A stretch of 64,000 bases of DNA from assembly GCA_013397865.1 (NCBI GenBank), contig VZTI01003906.1, forward strand, positions 194,176 to 258,175, in the 5' to 3' direction. How positions within the stretch are numbered: position 1 is the first letter of the stretch; the number at the start of each line of letters is the position of its first letter. This stretch comes from Struthidea cinerea. Taxonomy: Eukaryota; Chordata; Aves; Passeriformes; Corcoracidae. The position numbers and the translations under genes are program-made. Below the pieces are notes generated by a model that was given only the letters and a program-made list of their open reading frames with translations, ran no database searches and had not been told where the DNA came from. Below, piece by piece: positions 23,922 through 36,080 of this stretch.

Positions 23922-26758
23922 AACCTAAATTAGGAGGTGCGGTAGGAGATTTGTGATTTTTCTTACAGCTTCTGAAGTTAACGCAATGTTTGATGCCAAA
24001 TGCCCATGGCCTACAGATGATGTGCTGAGTGAGTAGGTATTGCTTGATCTCTGGATTCCAAAGGCACGATATATTCCCTTAGTTTTGAGTCTTGTTTTTT
24101 GTAAATTGTTGTTTTCTGGTTGGATTTGTTTTATGCAAACATGAGGGGGAAATGAAACCAATAGAGAAAGGTTGCTCCTGAAGAAACAGAAGACACGAAA
24201 GTCGTATTATATTGCACATCAATTTGTATTCAGTCAGCCTAGGCAGCTCTGATACTCTCTGGGTCTGAGTTCTTTCTATTAATAGCCAACTTTTGTAGGG
24301 AAAAGAGTTTATTGACCTTTGGAAAGAGTTTAAAGGGTTTCAGTCACTTAAGCAATTTTTCTTTTTTTAGGTAAAACCCACATATTTTAGTTAAATAGAG
24401 TGAAAACAGTTGGGATTTAAGTACTTTCCAAGTTGCTGGAATGAGGTTTCTCCACCAGATCCAAAGGGTGTTTTAGAAACATGCTGCAAAGAAGTTCTGT
24501 GCTGCAATTCAGTCTTGTATATCTACCTTTGTGAGGCTTCTTAAAAGGGCTTGAAGGAGAAATGCTTTTTCTGGGCTGCTGTACTGGGAAATAGCCCAGT
24601 GCCTGCTGATGAGCTGAATTTAAAGACCATTTCTCTTCCACTTCTGATTTCTCTAACTGAGAAGCCGGTGAGACAAGACAATGCCTTTTGCTGAGCTTTA
24701 TCCTGAATTACAGGGCTACAACACTGAACTCAAATACAGCATTTTCTTTTTTTCCTGACATGCAGGGAAGTGAGAGTCCTTTGTGATTCGTGTTCTGAAA
24801 AGTGCTTCACCCACAGCCACATTTCCTGACTGTAGAGATGTAATAATCAAAGGTGGTCGGGTGTAAGGTGGTGGACATAATCTGATCATTAGAATCCGAT
24901 CGTTGCCATCCCTTAAGTATTTTCCTAAAGAGTTCATCAGTGAGAAGGTGCAAATACTCAACAGACATATCTGGATATGGGATTCTTAAGACTTAAAATT
25001 TTGAGTCGGAAGGCAAATTGCTTTCAGAATACCAAAGAGAAGGGGGAAAGTTACAAAGACTTTATAGCTCTGATCTGTTCTTCCTTGAAAAGAAGTAAAG
25101 CTCATTAACAGCAAGGTACAAGGCAAGGCCTGGGGCTCATTATTCATTGTGTTGTGTGTAACACATTATCTTTTCAACCTCCTGATCTCTGGGTAACATC
25201 TTAATTTAGTTCTCACTTTTCAGTCTGGTTCAACTGGAGGAACAATAGAGTTCTTGGAGGATTTTGGTTGATTGGTTTAGGGTTGAGTTTATTTGTTAAT
25301 TTTCCTGTCTGTAATTGTTTCTCATTAATATCTCTTTTCTCCATAGAAATGAATATAGTTTAAATGCAAATACCATTTTATTTCTCCTCTCCAACTTGTT
25401 GGAAATGTTCAGTTCTTTGAAATGCTGGTGTTCTTCACAAGAGAAATGTAAAAACACAGGGCATCTTAAAACAATTTATGTTGTTAATGTGATTGGATTC
25501 CAAATAAAGCAAGAGAGATAAATAGAAAAAACTTGCCTTAAACTACACTTGGGATTAAACCTAAAACAAAAATTTCTTTCAGTACATTATCAGAGGGTTT
25601 TGAATTCTGGAATGCATTTTCTCATTTCTTCTTCTCCCCCCCCCAAAAAAATCCATTATTTAGTATGCATTTCTATTTCTGCTTGACGAGAGTCAAGGGT
25701 GATCTGGTTCAACCCTTGTGCTCAAAGCAGAGTCAGCCACAAGTGGTGTTTCCCACAGCTGGAGTTCAGTTGTCAGGCTCGCAGAGACCACGGTCAAGTC
25801 TCTCATACTGAGAGATCAGTAGACTCGGTTATTGAAAAAGGTTCTGGGTTCACGTGGATTCTGAGTCTAAAAGGTGTGAATTTAAACTTTTTAAAAAAGT
25901 AATAGCTGCCAATGCAGGCAAATATATTTTATAAGACTATGATCCCTATATGTCCCCTGCGGGATGAAATTTTATTGTTTTTAATCTAAGGTTTAAAGTT
26001 TTTATATGAGGGCTTCAGTGGCTTCTTGGTTGCTGGTTCCACCCTGCAGCCCGGGGTGTGGGAGCGCTGAGGTGGGTGCTGGTCTCTCTCTGAGACAAAC
26101 CAGGAAGCATTTTATATGCAAATCCAGCGGGAGCTTTGTGCACCCTGCAGGGATGAGAGAATTCAGATGGAGGAGCACCTGCTGCTCCTACATCCATTGC
26201 AACTTCCACACCATCAGAATATGGAAAATAGCTGATTTTCATTCAGGCCGGTTACGTTCGAGTTTTGCTCACAAGGTGAAATCCAGTTTTGGAGGGTTCT
26301 CATCTCCAACTCTAGACATAATAAATCCCATAGCATCGTGATGGCAGGTAAGAGGGTTCAAGGCCAGACAGTACCTCAGCCACATCAGAGGTACCTGGTG
26401 AATAGAGTGGGTTCCAAGTGTTGAGGAAATGTACCGTAAAAGAAACAAATGTGAATTTTTTTAGTGCAACAGTACTTACTGCTCTGGGTTTTTGTTCACT
26501 CCGTGTGTGCTAGCGCAGTAACTCCGTGTCCCACAGGTCTCAGCTACAAATCTGGTTGCACTAAAAAAAAAAAAAGTGGAATCTGGTGCTGCCAGCCTGT
26601 GTGGCAACTGTACCTACAGTCTTCCTGAGGGTTGCTGAAGTCGCCAGAAGAGTGATTTTGTTTCACCATTCATTTAGCTGATGCATGCTTTTGATATTCT
26701 GACCTGTAACCCTGGCTACACCGAGTCCTTGGACAGCTTCCTTGCTCTGTTCCTGCAG

Positions 26759-26838
26759 TGCCTTCACTCAAGGTGCTGCCCTACGGTGAAACCCCGCAGA
26801 GGGAAAAGCGGAAGCTGGAGGAAAAAAATGTGAATTAA
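26759..26838 (+). CDS. Candidate alternative terminal exon (unconfirmed)
   Basis: A strong acceptor (pyrimidine tract, then CCTGCAG, at 26740-26758) precedes an open frame PSLKVLPYGETPQREKRKLEE ending NVN and TAA (26836-26838), followed by AT-rich UTR-like DNA. This frame would be read after a phase-1 exon, such as the BTB exon or the finger 1 exon. After finger exon 4 (phase 2) the product would be only about nine residues. The short basic stretch REKRK is compatible with a coding tail. There is no homology evidence beyond this. Confidence 0.25.
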
Positions 26839-27503
26839 ATTATTGTTGGGCTTCTTTGTGCATTTTTGTAACAGTGAAACCCCCTTAACTGTGCCAGTCT
26901 CCAGTCACCAGCCGTATATCCAGTCATCATCTCATCCCCAGTACAGCTTCTCTTGTTGATGCTGGCCACAGCTAGATTACTTGGCATGTTTATTGACCTA
27001 ACAGAATTGGTTTTGGGGTTTGGTTTTGTTTTTTAATGTATACGATGTTTAAATACACTTCACATTTTATATAATACTATCTGGCTATTAGTATTTTTCA
27101 GGAACCATAGTTCTTGGTGGCTATATATATTTTTGTGACTTTTTTTGTAAACTAAGTGCCGTTTCAACGTTACAATCATTTTTAGAGTTATTGTAATCAA
27201 TGTGAATATCATGTTTTTTCAAATCTGTTCTGAGCCTGTAGTGTTTGCTTTGTGATCATACGTGTAATGTATATATTCTGTATAGTTACATTGTATTGAA
27301 ATACTAGCTTGTTTGATATAAGAAAAGTATGTATTGGGTACCTTTTTGCTAGCCTGGTTGTTTAATCTTTAAAAAAAAATGTTCCAAAATACAAAAAAAA
27401 AAAAAAAAAATCTCCAAACTGGTCCCATTATAGGTCAAAATTAAGGGGGGAGAAAAACTAGTTTTGAGTGTCTTTGGATAGAAACATGAAGCTAAGATTT
27501 TTC

Positions 27504-27509
27504 ATTAAA
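27504..27509 (+). terminator. Candidate poly(A) signal (ATTAAA)
   Basis: ATTAAA lies in an AT-rich stretch, with T/G-rich DNA about 25-45 bases later (TATCTTTGCTTTGTGTCG). It could end a long ZBTB44 3' UTR. It is a weak call by itself. Confidence 0.35.
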
Positions 27510-27530
27510 ATATTAATGTTTTATGGAGTA

Positions 27531-28278
27531 TATCTTTGCTTTGTGTCGTTATTTAACTCTGCCACAGTTTCTCTTGCAGTACAGCTGAGTAACTTGGACC
27601 TTCAGTAAGAAGGTGCAGCTCTGTCCCTTGAGCTACATTCTCTTACACCTTCTGCTTATAATGAGTCCCAAAATAGCTGATGTGAGGAGAACTCACGGTG
27701 CTGAAGCTGTCACTGGGAGAAAGGTAGTTTAAAACAAAGTTACCATTAATAAATGGTTACATGAGTAAAGAGTATGAAGAATATTAAGTACACGTTTCTG
27801 TTTCATTTCCCGCTGTATATTCCATTGCCTTCTGTTCATGTTCTCTTTAGACCTCGTTCTGCAGAAGCGGTGGGGCCAACTTTCCATGGGGTGATGCTGA
27901 TGGAGAGCCGAGGGGGAGCCTAATCCAATTAGCCAAAGCAGAAGATGTGTAAAAAGGACAGCAGACAGTCATTGTAGCGCAGCTGTGAGCTTCAAAACAG
28001 TCGGGAAACAGCCCAGGGTCACGGGACTTCAAATCCATCTCTGCTGTTTCTACAGCCCTTGCAATTAAAATCATTTTCCTCCTACAGAGCCCCCTGTCTG
28101 AGTGAGCTGGAGTCCCGGCTGGACCAACACATAACTTAGGAAAATGGGAGGTTGGTACCTGGCTGAAGCGGTGCCTCTGCCCTGCGCCAGCTGAGTGACG
28201 AGCAGGCTGGAGTGATCAATACCCCAGCTGCCAAACTGTTCAGTGTCTGGCACAGGAGTGAGAAGCGAAATGGAAAAG
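27531..28278. other. Intergenic, no feature seen
   Basis: No coding exon, RNA gene or clear repeat. Open frames on the minus strand here look like chance. Confidence 0.6.
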
Positions 28279-28322
28279 CTCTCCCTGGTGCAGAGTAGTT
28301 CTCTCCCTGGTGCAGAGTACTT
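28279..28322. repeat. 22-bp tandem duplication
   Basis: CTCTCCCTGGTGCAGAGTAG-TT at 28279-28300 is repeated at 28301-28322 with one change near the end. It is a short direct repeat of no evident function. Confidence 0.8.
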
Positions 28323-28582
28323 GGCCACGATGGACCTTGGGTAGGGGTTGAGAGTTTCTAAATCCCGAGTTCTCATCTTCCTGAGGACCACGCGTACGGA
28401 CAAGTGTCTTAACCAAGAGCGTAATTGGAAGAGGGAGTTTATTTGGTCAGGGCTCTGGAGAGGACGCAGTGTGAGAGGTAAAGGCTTGGGTCTCCCATAA
28501 AAGCAAAAATTTTGGTTCTTTGAAGCCAGCCCCCATTTGGAGTCTGCAGTGATGCTTAGCCGGGTGTCCCAAATTAAAGCCT

Positions 28583-28868
28583 GGCTGACTGTAAATGCAC
28601 ACACAGCACTGCAGAGCTGAGCAGGGCATACCCTGGGATGGATGGTGAAGCTGTAAGGGCACACACAGCACCCAGAGCTGGATGGTGAAGCTGTAAGGGC
28701 ACACACAGCACCCAGAGCTGAGCAGGGCATACCCTGGGATGGATGGTGAAGCTGTGAAGGCACACACAGCACCCAGAGCTGAGCAGGGCATACCCTGCAT
28801 GGATGGTGAAGCTGTGAAGGCACACACAGCACCCAGAGCTGAGCAGGGCACACCCCGCATGGATGGCG
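28583..28868. repeat. Minisatellite, 60-bp unit, about five copies
   Basis: The unit contains GGATGGTGAAGCTGTGAAGG, CACACACAGCACCCAGAGCT and GAGCAGGGCATACCCTGCAT. Copies 28741-28800 and 28801-28860 are exactly 60 bp, 28680-28740 is 61 bp, and a shortened copy of about 40 bp lies at 28640-28679. Because 60 is divisible by three, the minus strand stays open and gives a repetitive spurious frame. Confidence 0.9.
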
Positions 28869-31800
28869 AGGCCTGGGCTGGTGACTGGAGCAGGTTTTCC
28901 CAAGGCACGACCTTATGTTTAGTGTGAAACATCTTTTAGCCATCCTTAACAAAGCAAGGGCACGCTGTTGAAGCTTTCTGTGTGGGTTCCTTCAAGCGTT
29001 AAGCATTTCATTCCTGACATTAATGAAGGACTATTTCTTTGGCATAGAGGACAGCATCTGAGCTGGGACCAAACTCAGCTACCGAGAATGTGGCAGAGCA
29101 GGGACGAGAGTTCTCCCAGGGCTGATTGCACCATTCCTACCTGGGTGATATCCCCAGGAAAATGAAGCTGCTGAGAGAAACCTGGCTTGGATTATGCATG
29201 AAGTGCTTTCCTCAAGCTGCATCTCCAGAGTACCAAGGTAACATCACCACTCTAAGAGCCGAGATTGCTGTGAGACCCTGAGCATGCAGAGCAGGGCAAG
29301 TGTGCCCACGGTAGAGCCTTTCTTACAGCCCAGAGGTTTGGGGTGCAGTCATTGTGGAGTCTGGGGTCTGTTAACAGTTTCTCAGAGCACACAAGCGTGC
29401 TTGAATAGCAGATTTACTGATAGTAGCCCTGATTTCCTCAGCTGCCTTTCACAAATCCTTGAGAAATAGGCCACAAACACCCAGAGTGAGATCTGTGTGT
29501 TTGAAAACCACTCTAAGGGCTTGAGTTAATTGCCTTTGAGCATGAGTTGCCTTTGTCTCAGTCACAAGGTCTCAGGTGAAGATAAGAGAGCAACTCACAG
29601 GGTATCTATTTGTGTATCTCACTTGAACCTTTACCTCCCTGTTGAAGTTTGAGCTCTTCTATCCAAATTATGAAGTTAATGAATTCAGCCTAGCTGTGTG
29701 TTCATGTGAGTGGCCGTGCCCTGACTTTGACACACACCCCGCTCTCATTTCAAACACTACTGGATTCCTGCGGGAGCGTCTTTAGGAAGGCATGCGCTGC
29801 ATCTGGGTAAACTGCATTCCCAGTCTCCCATGTGCCTCCCTAGGTGCTTGAAATGTGTGTTTTGTAAAGCCCCCCTCATTCAGAAGGTAACAGTTTTTTC
29901 CCACAGAGCGCTGCCTGCTCCCCTGAACACGCACACACAATCCCTGTGTGCTCATGCCGAAGGAATTCTGAACAGCGACCATATGAAAACATCACTTGAC
30001 CAACTCCTTCCGTGCTGCTTCCCCGCAGGAGCAGCTGGTACTGCTGTCTCTGGGTTAGTTCTCAGATGAAATGGGCTACGAGCTTAGAGCTCCAGCAAGA
30101 GCCCTGCTTCTCTCTGCGTTAGCCCTTACAAGCTTCTCTTGAGTTTGGGGTGGAACGGAGAGCTGTGGTTTCCTGCCATCCCATGCCCATCCCATGCCCA
30201 AGCTTCTCCTCCACAGGGAGCCAGGGCTTATGGGCAAGATCCTGTAAGGAAGCAGATATATTTTGTGGTCTTGAAGGGGTTTCTTTTCTTTTTTAGGAGG
30301 GAGTGAGCATTGATGGTACTTCAGTGTATTTTTCTCTTTAGTTTTCTTCTGTTTGTATAGTCTGACATTGTCTAGACTTTTCTAAGAAAAAGCTACAAAC
30401 AGGTTGCCTTTAAGTGTGAAGGAACATTGAATAAGAATTGGGTAGAATTCACTCATGTCAAAATAAAGTCCTTAACTATTTGTTGGCTTGAAGCATTTCT
30501 GTCTGCAGCGCAGAATGGCTTTCAAACTACCTTGGGCCCACGAGATCTCTGAGTATGGCCCTGGCATTTGTGCCTCTAGAAAGACAGAAAATTATTGGTA
30601 AAACCAGAAAGCTGATGGTAAAATGGATCATTTCGATTCACTTGGGGCAGGGAGAAGTCTCCCTCCCAGCTGAGCACAAGCCTGGGTCAAAGGGATAATC
30701 GGGAGTGCTCGAGAGGAGCAAGGACACCATGAGGAGTTTGGAGGAGCTGACTCTCAATTCCAGGATCCTTTTTGTGTGTTTGAGTGAAGAGACACACACA
30801 CAAGGAGAAATGATCCCACAGGGTCTGATGCTCCATCATTGCAGGGAAACAGCCCACTGGTTTTGGAAGAACAAGGTAAATTACGGTCCCAGCCACTGAA
30901 GCATTTAAACAGTCTGCCTTTCCAGAAATTTAAATTGTTCCTTAAGAGCTTACCCATTTTGTGAACTTTGCTTTTGCCAGTACTTCTCTGACTCAGCACA
31001 GTTTATTTTATAGCCTGTGCGTTGATGGGGTGCACTGAGCTGTTTTTGGAGAGTTTCTGTGCATAAACAGACCCTTGGACTGTGTAAAACAAAACTGGAG
31101 AGAAAAGACAGCAGAGCACAAGACTAATAGGCAACAGAGCTCAGAAAACCAAAACATCTCTCCAGGGTAGGACTTCATCTTCCCACAATTTAAACGAGAA
31201 AAATAACAAAAATCCTAACAAAACCTTTTATATAACTTCAGTGTTGCAGTGATCGGTTTCAGGGCTGACGTGACAGCAATTACAAACAACAGTTATGCAA
31301 CTGCCTCGTTGATTGAATTGAAATTAATACAGAGAAAGGAAGGAGCCAGACTAAAAGAAACGGCTTTGGGTTGAATTGTTATGCTTGAAAGAAATAAAAA
31401 AATGCTCAGGTCAGCCTGTTTTGGAAAAGTGAGTGTTAGCCCAGGCTGAAAAATCTTCTTGAAGAACAGACAGAGCAGGCTGCTCTTTAAAATTCCCTTT
31501 GTGTTAGAGGCAAATTTGTGTTTATCTTACAAGGCTTCCAGCTCACTTTTTTTTAATCTGACAGCTAGTTCAATATTTTAATTTTGCTCAAGTTCCTTTA
31601 CATCTCCTTTTCAAAAACCATTTAACAGCGCGTCGCTGGGTGCTGCGATTCCAGCGTGGCTGATTCACAGCGCCGGAGGAGAAGGCCCACGTTCACGTGT
31701 GCATCCACATCATCCCCTCCACTCTCCATCTGGCATCTGTGGATGTTTGTGAGTGGAGCCGAAGGCAGCATCTGGCATCCTGGGCAGGAATGCTTCCTTA

Positions 31801-32080
31801 GGGTGAACACTGTTGGATAGGGCTTGGATCCGTGTAAAGAAAACCTGGGAAAATCCTGAGTCTGCCTGGCTGTCAGAGCCCTGCCTGCGCTGACAGGAGC
31901 TGTTCCGAGCTCGTTCCCTGAGATCTCTCTGATGAGGCAGGATGCAATTACTGTTCATACAGCAACGGGTTTGTGCAGACACGAGCCAAACTCCTGGAAT
32001 TAATTTGCCATTGTGAGGTAGGTGTAGCAAACCAGAGTAGGTCTCTGATTGAAGAAATACTGCGGATTTTCTGTTTCTCC
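28869..32080. other. Intergenic, no gene seen
   Basis: No exon with homology that I recognise and no clear transposon. A short repeat of CATCCCATGCC occurs near 30176-30200. The open frames are short and unsupported. Confidence 0.55.
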
Positions 32081-32180
32081 AGAACTGGTCTAGAGCAAGG
32101 TTCCCTGCCCAGGGCAGGGGGTTGGAACAAGGTGATCTTAAAGGTCTCTTCCAACCCAAACCACTCTGTGATTCTATGAA
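32081..32180 (+). mobile_element. CR1 LINE 3' end
   Basis: GGTTGGAACAAGGTGATCTT, then AAAGGTCTCTTCCAACCCAA and GTGATTCTATGAAT, is the typical 3' tail of avian CR1. It is a short 5'-truncated copy. Confidence 0.8.
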
Positions 32181-35100
32181 TTTCTCCTGTTGATTCAGGG
32201 AATAAAGCACCGAGGAAGAGATGGGGAATAGGAATTGAACCTGTTGTTCCTTTGCTCCTCCTCACCTTTTTCACCCTGAGTAATAGGAAGCAGAAGAGCC
32301 CTGAGCTTGTTGCTTCCAGAGGCAGAGGAGGAAGCAGATTTTGGAGGACCCTACACGAGATGGGTTGGCTACACATCCCTCTGACGTGTGCTAGTGAGTG
32401 TGAGCCGTCCTGGGAATTCACTGCCCTGCAGAGAACAGCTTCAGTCAGAACAGTGCTGAAGGAAGCCTGCAGGACAGAAAACACTGACTATCCATCAGTC
32501 ACGGAGCAGTCATATCCATCAGCTGCCATGAGCTCTTGTGCTGGATTCCCCACCAGCTTTGCCACATGGGTGTTGGACATGTGGCTTCACCCCAGCAGCC
32601 TCGTTGCTGAGGGAAAAGCTGATCTCGACAAAAGCCTTGGCTGCTGAGCTCCCAAAGGCCTCTTGTTCACACCTGTGTTTCTTGGGCCAGTATTCGAGTG
32701 TTGCACGTTGCCCTTGGCTGTTCAGTGACACGAAAAGTCCAATTTCTGTTCTTCTTCCTTGCCTTTCCTCCTTTCCTCCTTTCCTCCACCTGTCTGTTGC
32801 TGTGGATTCTAAGGGAACAAAGAAAAAGCGAAAGCTCGCACGGCCTCTGACATCCTCCACGCCAGAAATAAAGCCCTGGGAGGTTAAACTTGATTATTTG
32901 CCTAGCCTTCCCCTCTGGAGACATGAAAAGATTAGAGGAGCTTGATCTATAGTGTGGCTGGGCAGCTGTGATGGGTGCTTTGTTACAGTCCAGAGCAATC
33001 AAGCTAACACAAACCAGAGCCTTCCCCGCAGCTTTATGGAACCCTTTAAAAGGTGATGGATGTTCTGCAGCAGGAGAGGAGGGGGAATCACTAGGTTGGG
33101 TCAAACTGCAGAGCACGATAACCAGGGCAATTAATACCACTTAATGGGAAATTGCGAGCTCTTGGCTCCTCAGATATTACAGGGTTTATAATCCAGGACG
33201 GATTGCCTGTGAAGTACGGCTCTCACCAAGGGGGGCTGCAGAGCCTCGCTGCAATGAACTGTCCATGGAGAAGATCCTCGTCACTGTCTGCCGTGTCCTC
33301 AGTGGTTTTTGGCCACTGGCTTTGCCCCTCTTTGTCTCAGTGCTGTGCAGCTCTGGGGGAGGGAATGGGATTCCTTTCTCTGGAGAACTGGGAGCTGAAC
33401 TCGGGTGGCAATGGGGCCTTTCCCCCATCAGTTGCCGTTTGAGCAAATTCCCTGAATCAGCTGCAGAGCTGGAACTGGGCACGAAGTGGTTTTGTCCCTG
33501 TTGCTCGTGGTGGTGCCAGAAAGCCTGCAGCCATCCAGGGTGGATTTGCAGGACCCGTGCTCTGAGAAAGTCTCTCTTTTGTTTGGTGGCCAGCACAGAG
33601 CTCTGAGATGGGTGTTGGGAGAGACAAAGGCTGTAACAGCACTGGCCAGGGCACGTTTTCCTCTCCTTCAGCACCTTGGATGTTTTGATCCCTTAATCAA
33701 CCTGAGACATTCCATTTTCCAGGTACTGCTGGTAGCTCAGGCAGCTTCTTTCCTGTCTTCTTGCCTGAAGCCAGAGAAGGAGGAATCAAACCTCTGCAGG
33801 AAGAGGGAAGAATCAAACAGGAGGGAAGAATCCAGCAGGAGAAACCAAAGAGAAAGAGGCAATTCCTGCTGAACAAGTGTCAGTAGGATATAAAAACCAG
33901 CCTCCTCCTGCCCTTGCCCTCTAGATCTGTGCAGGGCCACAGGTGTCAGTCTGCACTTCCTCCTCTTACTGCTTTGTGCTGTTATGGCTTTCTCTGACAC
34001 AGAGTGCAGCCACATCATTCCAGGGTTTCCTGTGTTCTGAGACTGGCACAGAAGTGAGAAACCGAGCTCCTCATGCCCGTGATAATTTTTATACCACTGC
34101 ACAAAATTCATTACTGTGTTGGTTTTGGTTTCTTTTATCAGGGGTGTCAAGCACATTCACTTTTCTCATTAAAACTAACTTTATTTTTAAACTCCTGAAG
34201 GGAGACAGAGGGAATGGAGAAGTGGGGTTTTAGTTTTCTGAAAGTCTCTTGGAAAGGAAATTACTGGATCATTGTAATTATCCCCAAAGCAAGAATATAA
34301 AACCTGCAAAATTGGAAACTAATTTTCACTGCAACTTTTTAATTTAGAAAGTGACTTTCATTCGGAGTCGGTGGTTCATTTTGAAAAGATGGAGGTTGTG
34401 GTTTGGTACAAAATACCTCCATGCTTTTGAAATTGCCTCCAGAAAATGTCTCCCTTTTATGTTTTAACATGAGATACCTTGCTCTTAATGGTTTTTTCTT
34501 GACTTGGAAGACAGGGTAATTTCAGATCATTAAAATCTCGCACAAAGAGGGCTCTGGCTCGGCCTTTGGGCAGGCTCAGGAAGGCAACACTCCCCTACTT
34601 GCATTCAAGTCATGTTTGGTAGTTTGGCTTCGGGGCAGAGGTGCTTTTGTCACGGTTTTGAGGACTGAAAAAAAACCCCTTAATTACCCTTGTGAAAACC
34701 AGAAGGGCTGTACTGAGAGTCACCAAAAGGTGCACAGAAAAGGGCAGGTACTGGCAGCCCCTTCAGCTCAGCCATGTGTAGGTCCCCAGCAATAACCACG
34801 GAGAGAAATGCCTATTTATAGAAAACAAATATAATTCCACTGGAGCAGGAGAGAGGCTGGGCTCAGCAAATTGCATTAGCACATTGGCACCGTGTGGGTT
34901 CCTGGCCTGGAAGAGTGTCCATAACACAGCAGTCTGCGTAATCACCCCAAGGTCCAGCAGCCCTGAGTGACAAAAAGCAGATTTTGTAAAGTAAGCCCAG
35001 TTCTGCTCTTACCTCTCCAGCCCCCCGTCCCCAAACGAAGCAGTTCCATCTCTGCATAACCCTGTGGTGAATGAACGTCAGGTCTCTAAAGCCAAGCCTG

Positions 35101-35480
35101 AATTTAGCTCGTGTTTTTTTATCTCCAGAGGTGTTTCATTAGCTCAATTACAAGTGACATGTTCTACTATGTGCTGCTGACTGAAAAAACTCAGCCAACC
35201 TAAATCCCTCTCCAAATAGAATCCAATTAACCTCTTACTCCCCCTTCCTTTAATCCCCTGTGCCTCATGGCTCATTCACAGCCACACCTTTTAAAGAAGA
35301 CCAAAGTGAACTCCCTGAGATAACTACGGACGGAACTGCCGAGGTGTTTGTCTCGGGTTTGCAGGGCTGGGGTGTGCAGTTATTGTCCCAAAAGTCAGAG
35401 CCCGTGTGTTTTGTGATGGTGTCCAGTGACAGCTCCCTGCTGCACAAACCCCCACGTGGGCAGGTGACCCTGAGTGACGT
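32181..35480. other. Intergenic, no gene seen
   Basis: Mixed-composition DNA with a purine-rich stretch near 33775-33860. No supported exon, RNA gene or transposon. Confidence 0.55.
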
Positions 35481-35485
35481 GGAGA

Positions 35486-36080
35486 GAATCCCAGAATGGT
35501 TTGGGTGGAAGGGACCTTAAAGCTCACCCAGTCCCACCCCTGCCATGGGCAGGGACACCTTCCACTGTCCCAGGCTGCTCCAAGACCCGTCCAACCTGGC
35601 CTTGGGCACTGCCAGGGATCCAGGGGCAGCCACAGCTGCTCTGGGCACCCTGTGCCAGGGCCTCCCCACCCTCACAGTGAAGAATTTCTTCCATATATCT
35701 GACCTAAATCTACTCTCTATCAGTTTGAAGCCAGTTTCCCTTGTCCTGTCACTCCAGGCCCTTGTAAAAAGTCTCTCCCCACCCTTCTCCTCACAGGGGA
35801 GCTGCGCTGAAAGGCCACAGTTAGATCAAGCTGAAGCTTCTCTTCTCCGGGCTGAAGAATCCCAATTTTCTCAGCCTTTCCTCACAGGGGAGCTGCTCCA
35901 TCCCTCTGATCAATTTGGTGCCTCCTCTGGACTGGCTCCAGCAGCTCCACATCCTTCCTGTGCTGGGACCCCGAGCTGGGGGCAGCAGGTGGGGTCTCAC
36001 TGAGCGGGGCAGAGGGGCAGAATCCCCTCCTCAGCTGGGTGCTGAGCTCTGTGTACCTGCAGAGCCCCACAGCTGGGCTG
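35486..36080 (-). mobile_element. CR1 LINE 3' portion, minus orientation
   Basis: The plus strand reads CAGAATGGTTTGGGTGGAAG, GGACCTTAAAGCTCACCCAG, CTGCCATGGGCAGGGACACC, then CTTGTCCTGTCACTCCAGGC and GGGGTCTCACTGAGCGGGGC. This is the standard reverse complement of the CR1 3' end. It is a 5'-truncated copy of about 600 bp with an approximate right boundary. Open frames across it are not host genes. Confidence 0.9.

Larger units (their letters stand above)
21912..27530 (+). other. ZBTB44 3' UTR and/or downstream region
   Basis: AT-rich DNA after the ZBTB44 stop with no further open exon in the ZBTB44 frame. ZBTB44 is known in mammals for a long 3' UTR. AATAAA occurs at 25503-25508 and near 26319, and ATTAAA at 27504-27509. 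The stretch contains two LTR pieces (22830-23921) and a candidate alternative exon (26759). Which poly(A) site is used cannot be told from sequence. Confidence 0.55.

Noticed and set aside
28071..28952. A 293-residue minus-strand frame with Cys-rich repeats.
   Set aside because: It is the 60-bp minisatellite read through, with no start context, splice structure or homology.
35485..36003. Several overlapping frames at 35.3-36.4 kb.
   Set aside because: They fall on the minus-oriented CR1 and its GC-rich flank.
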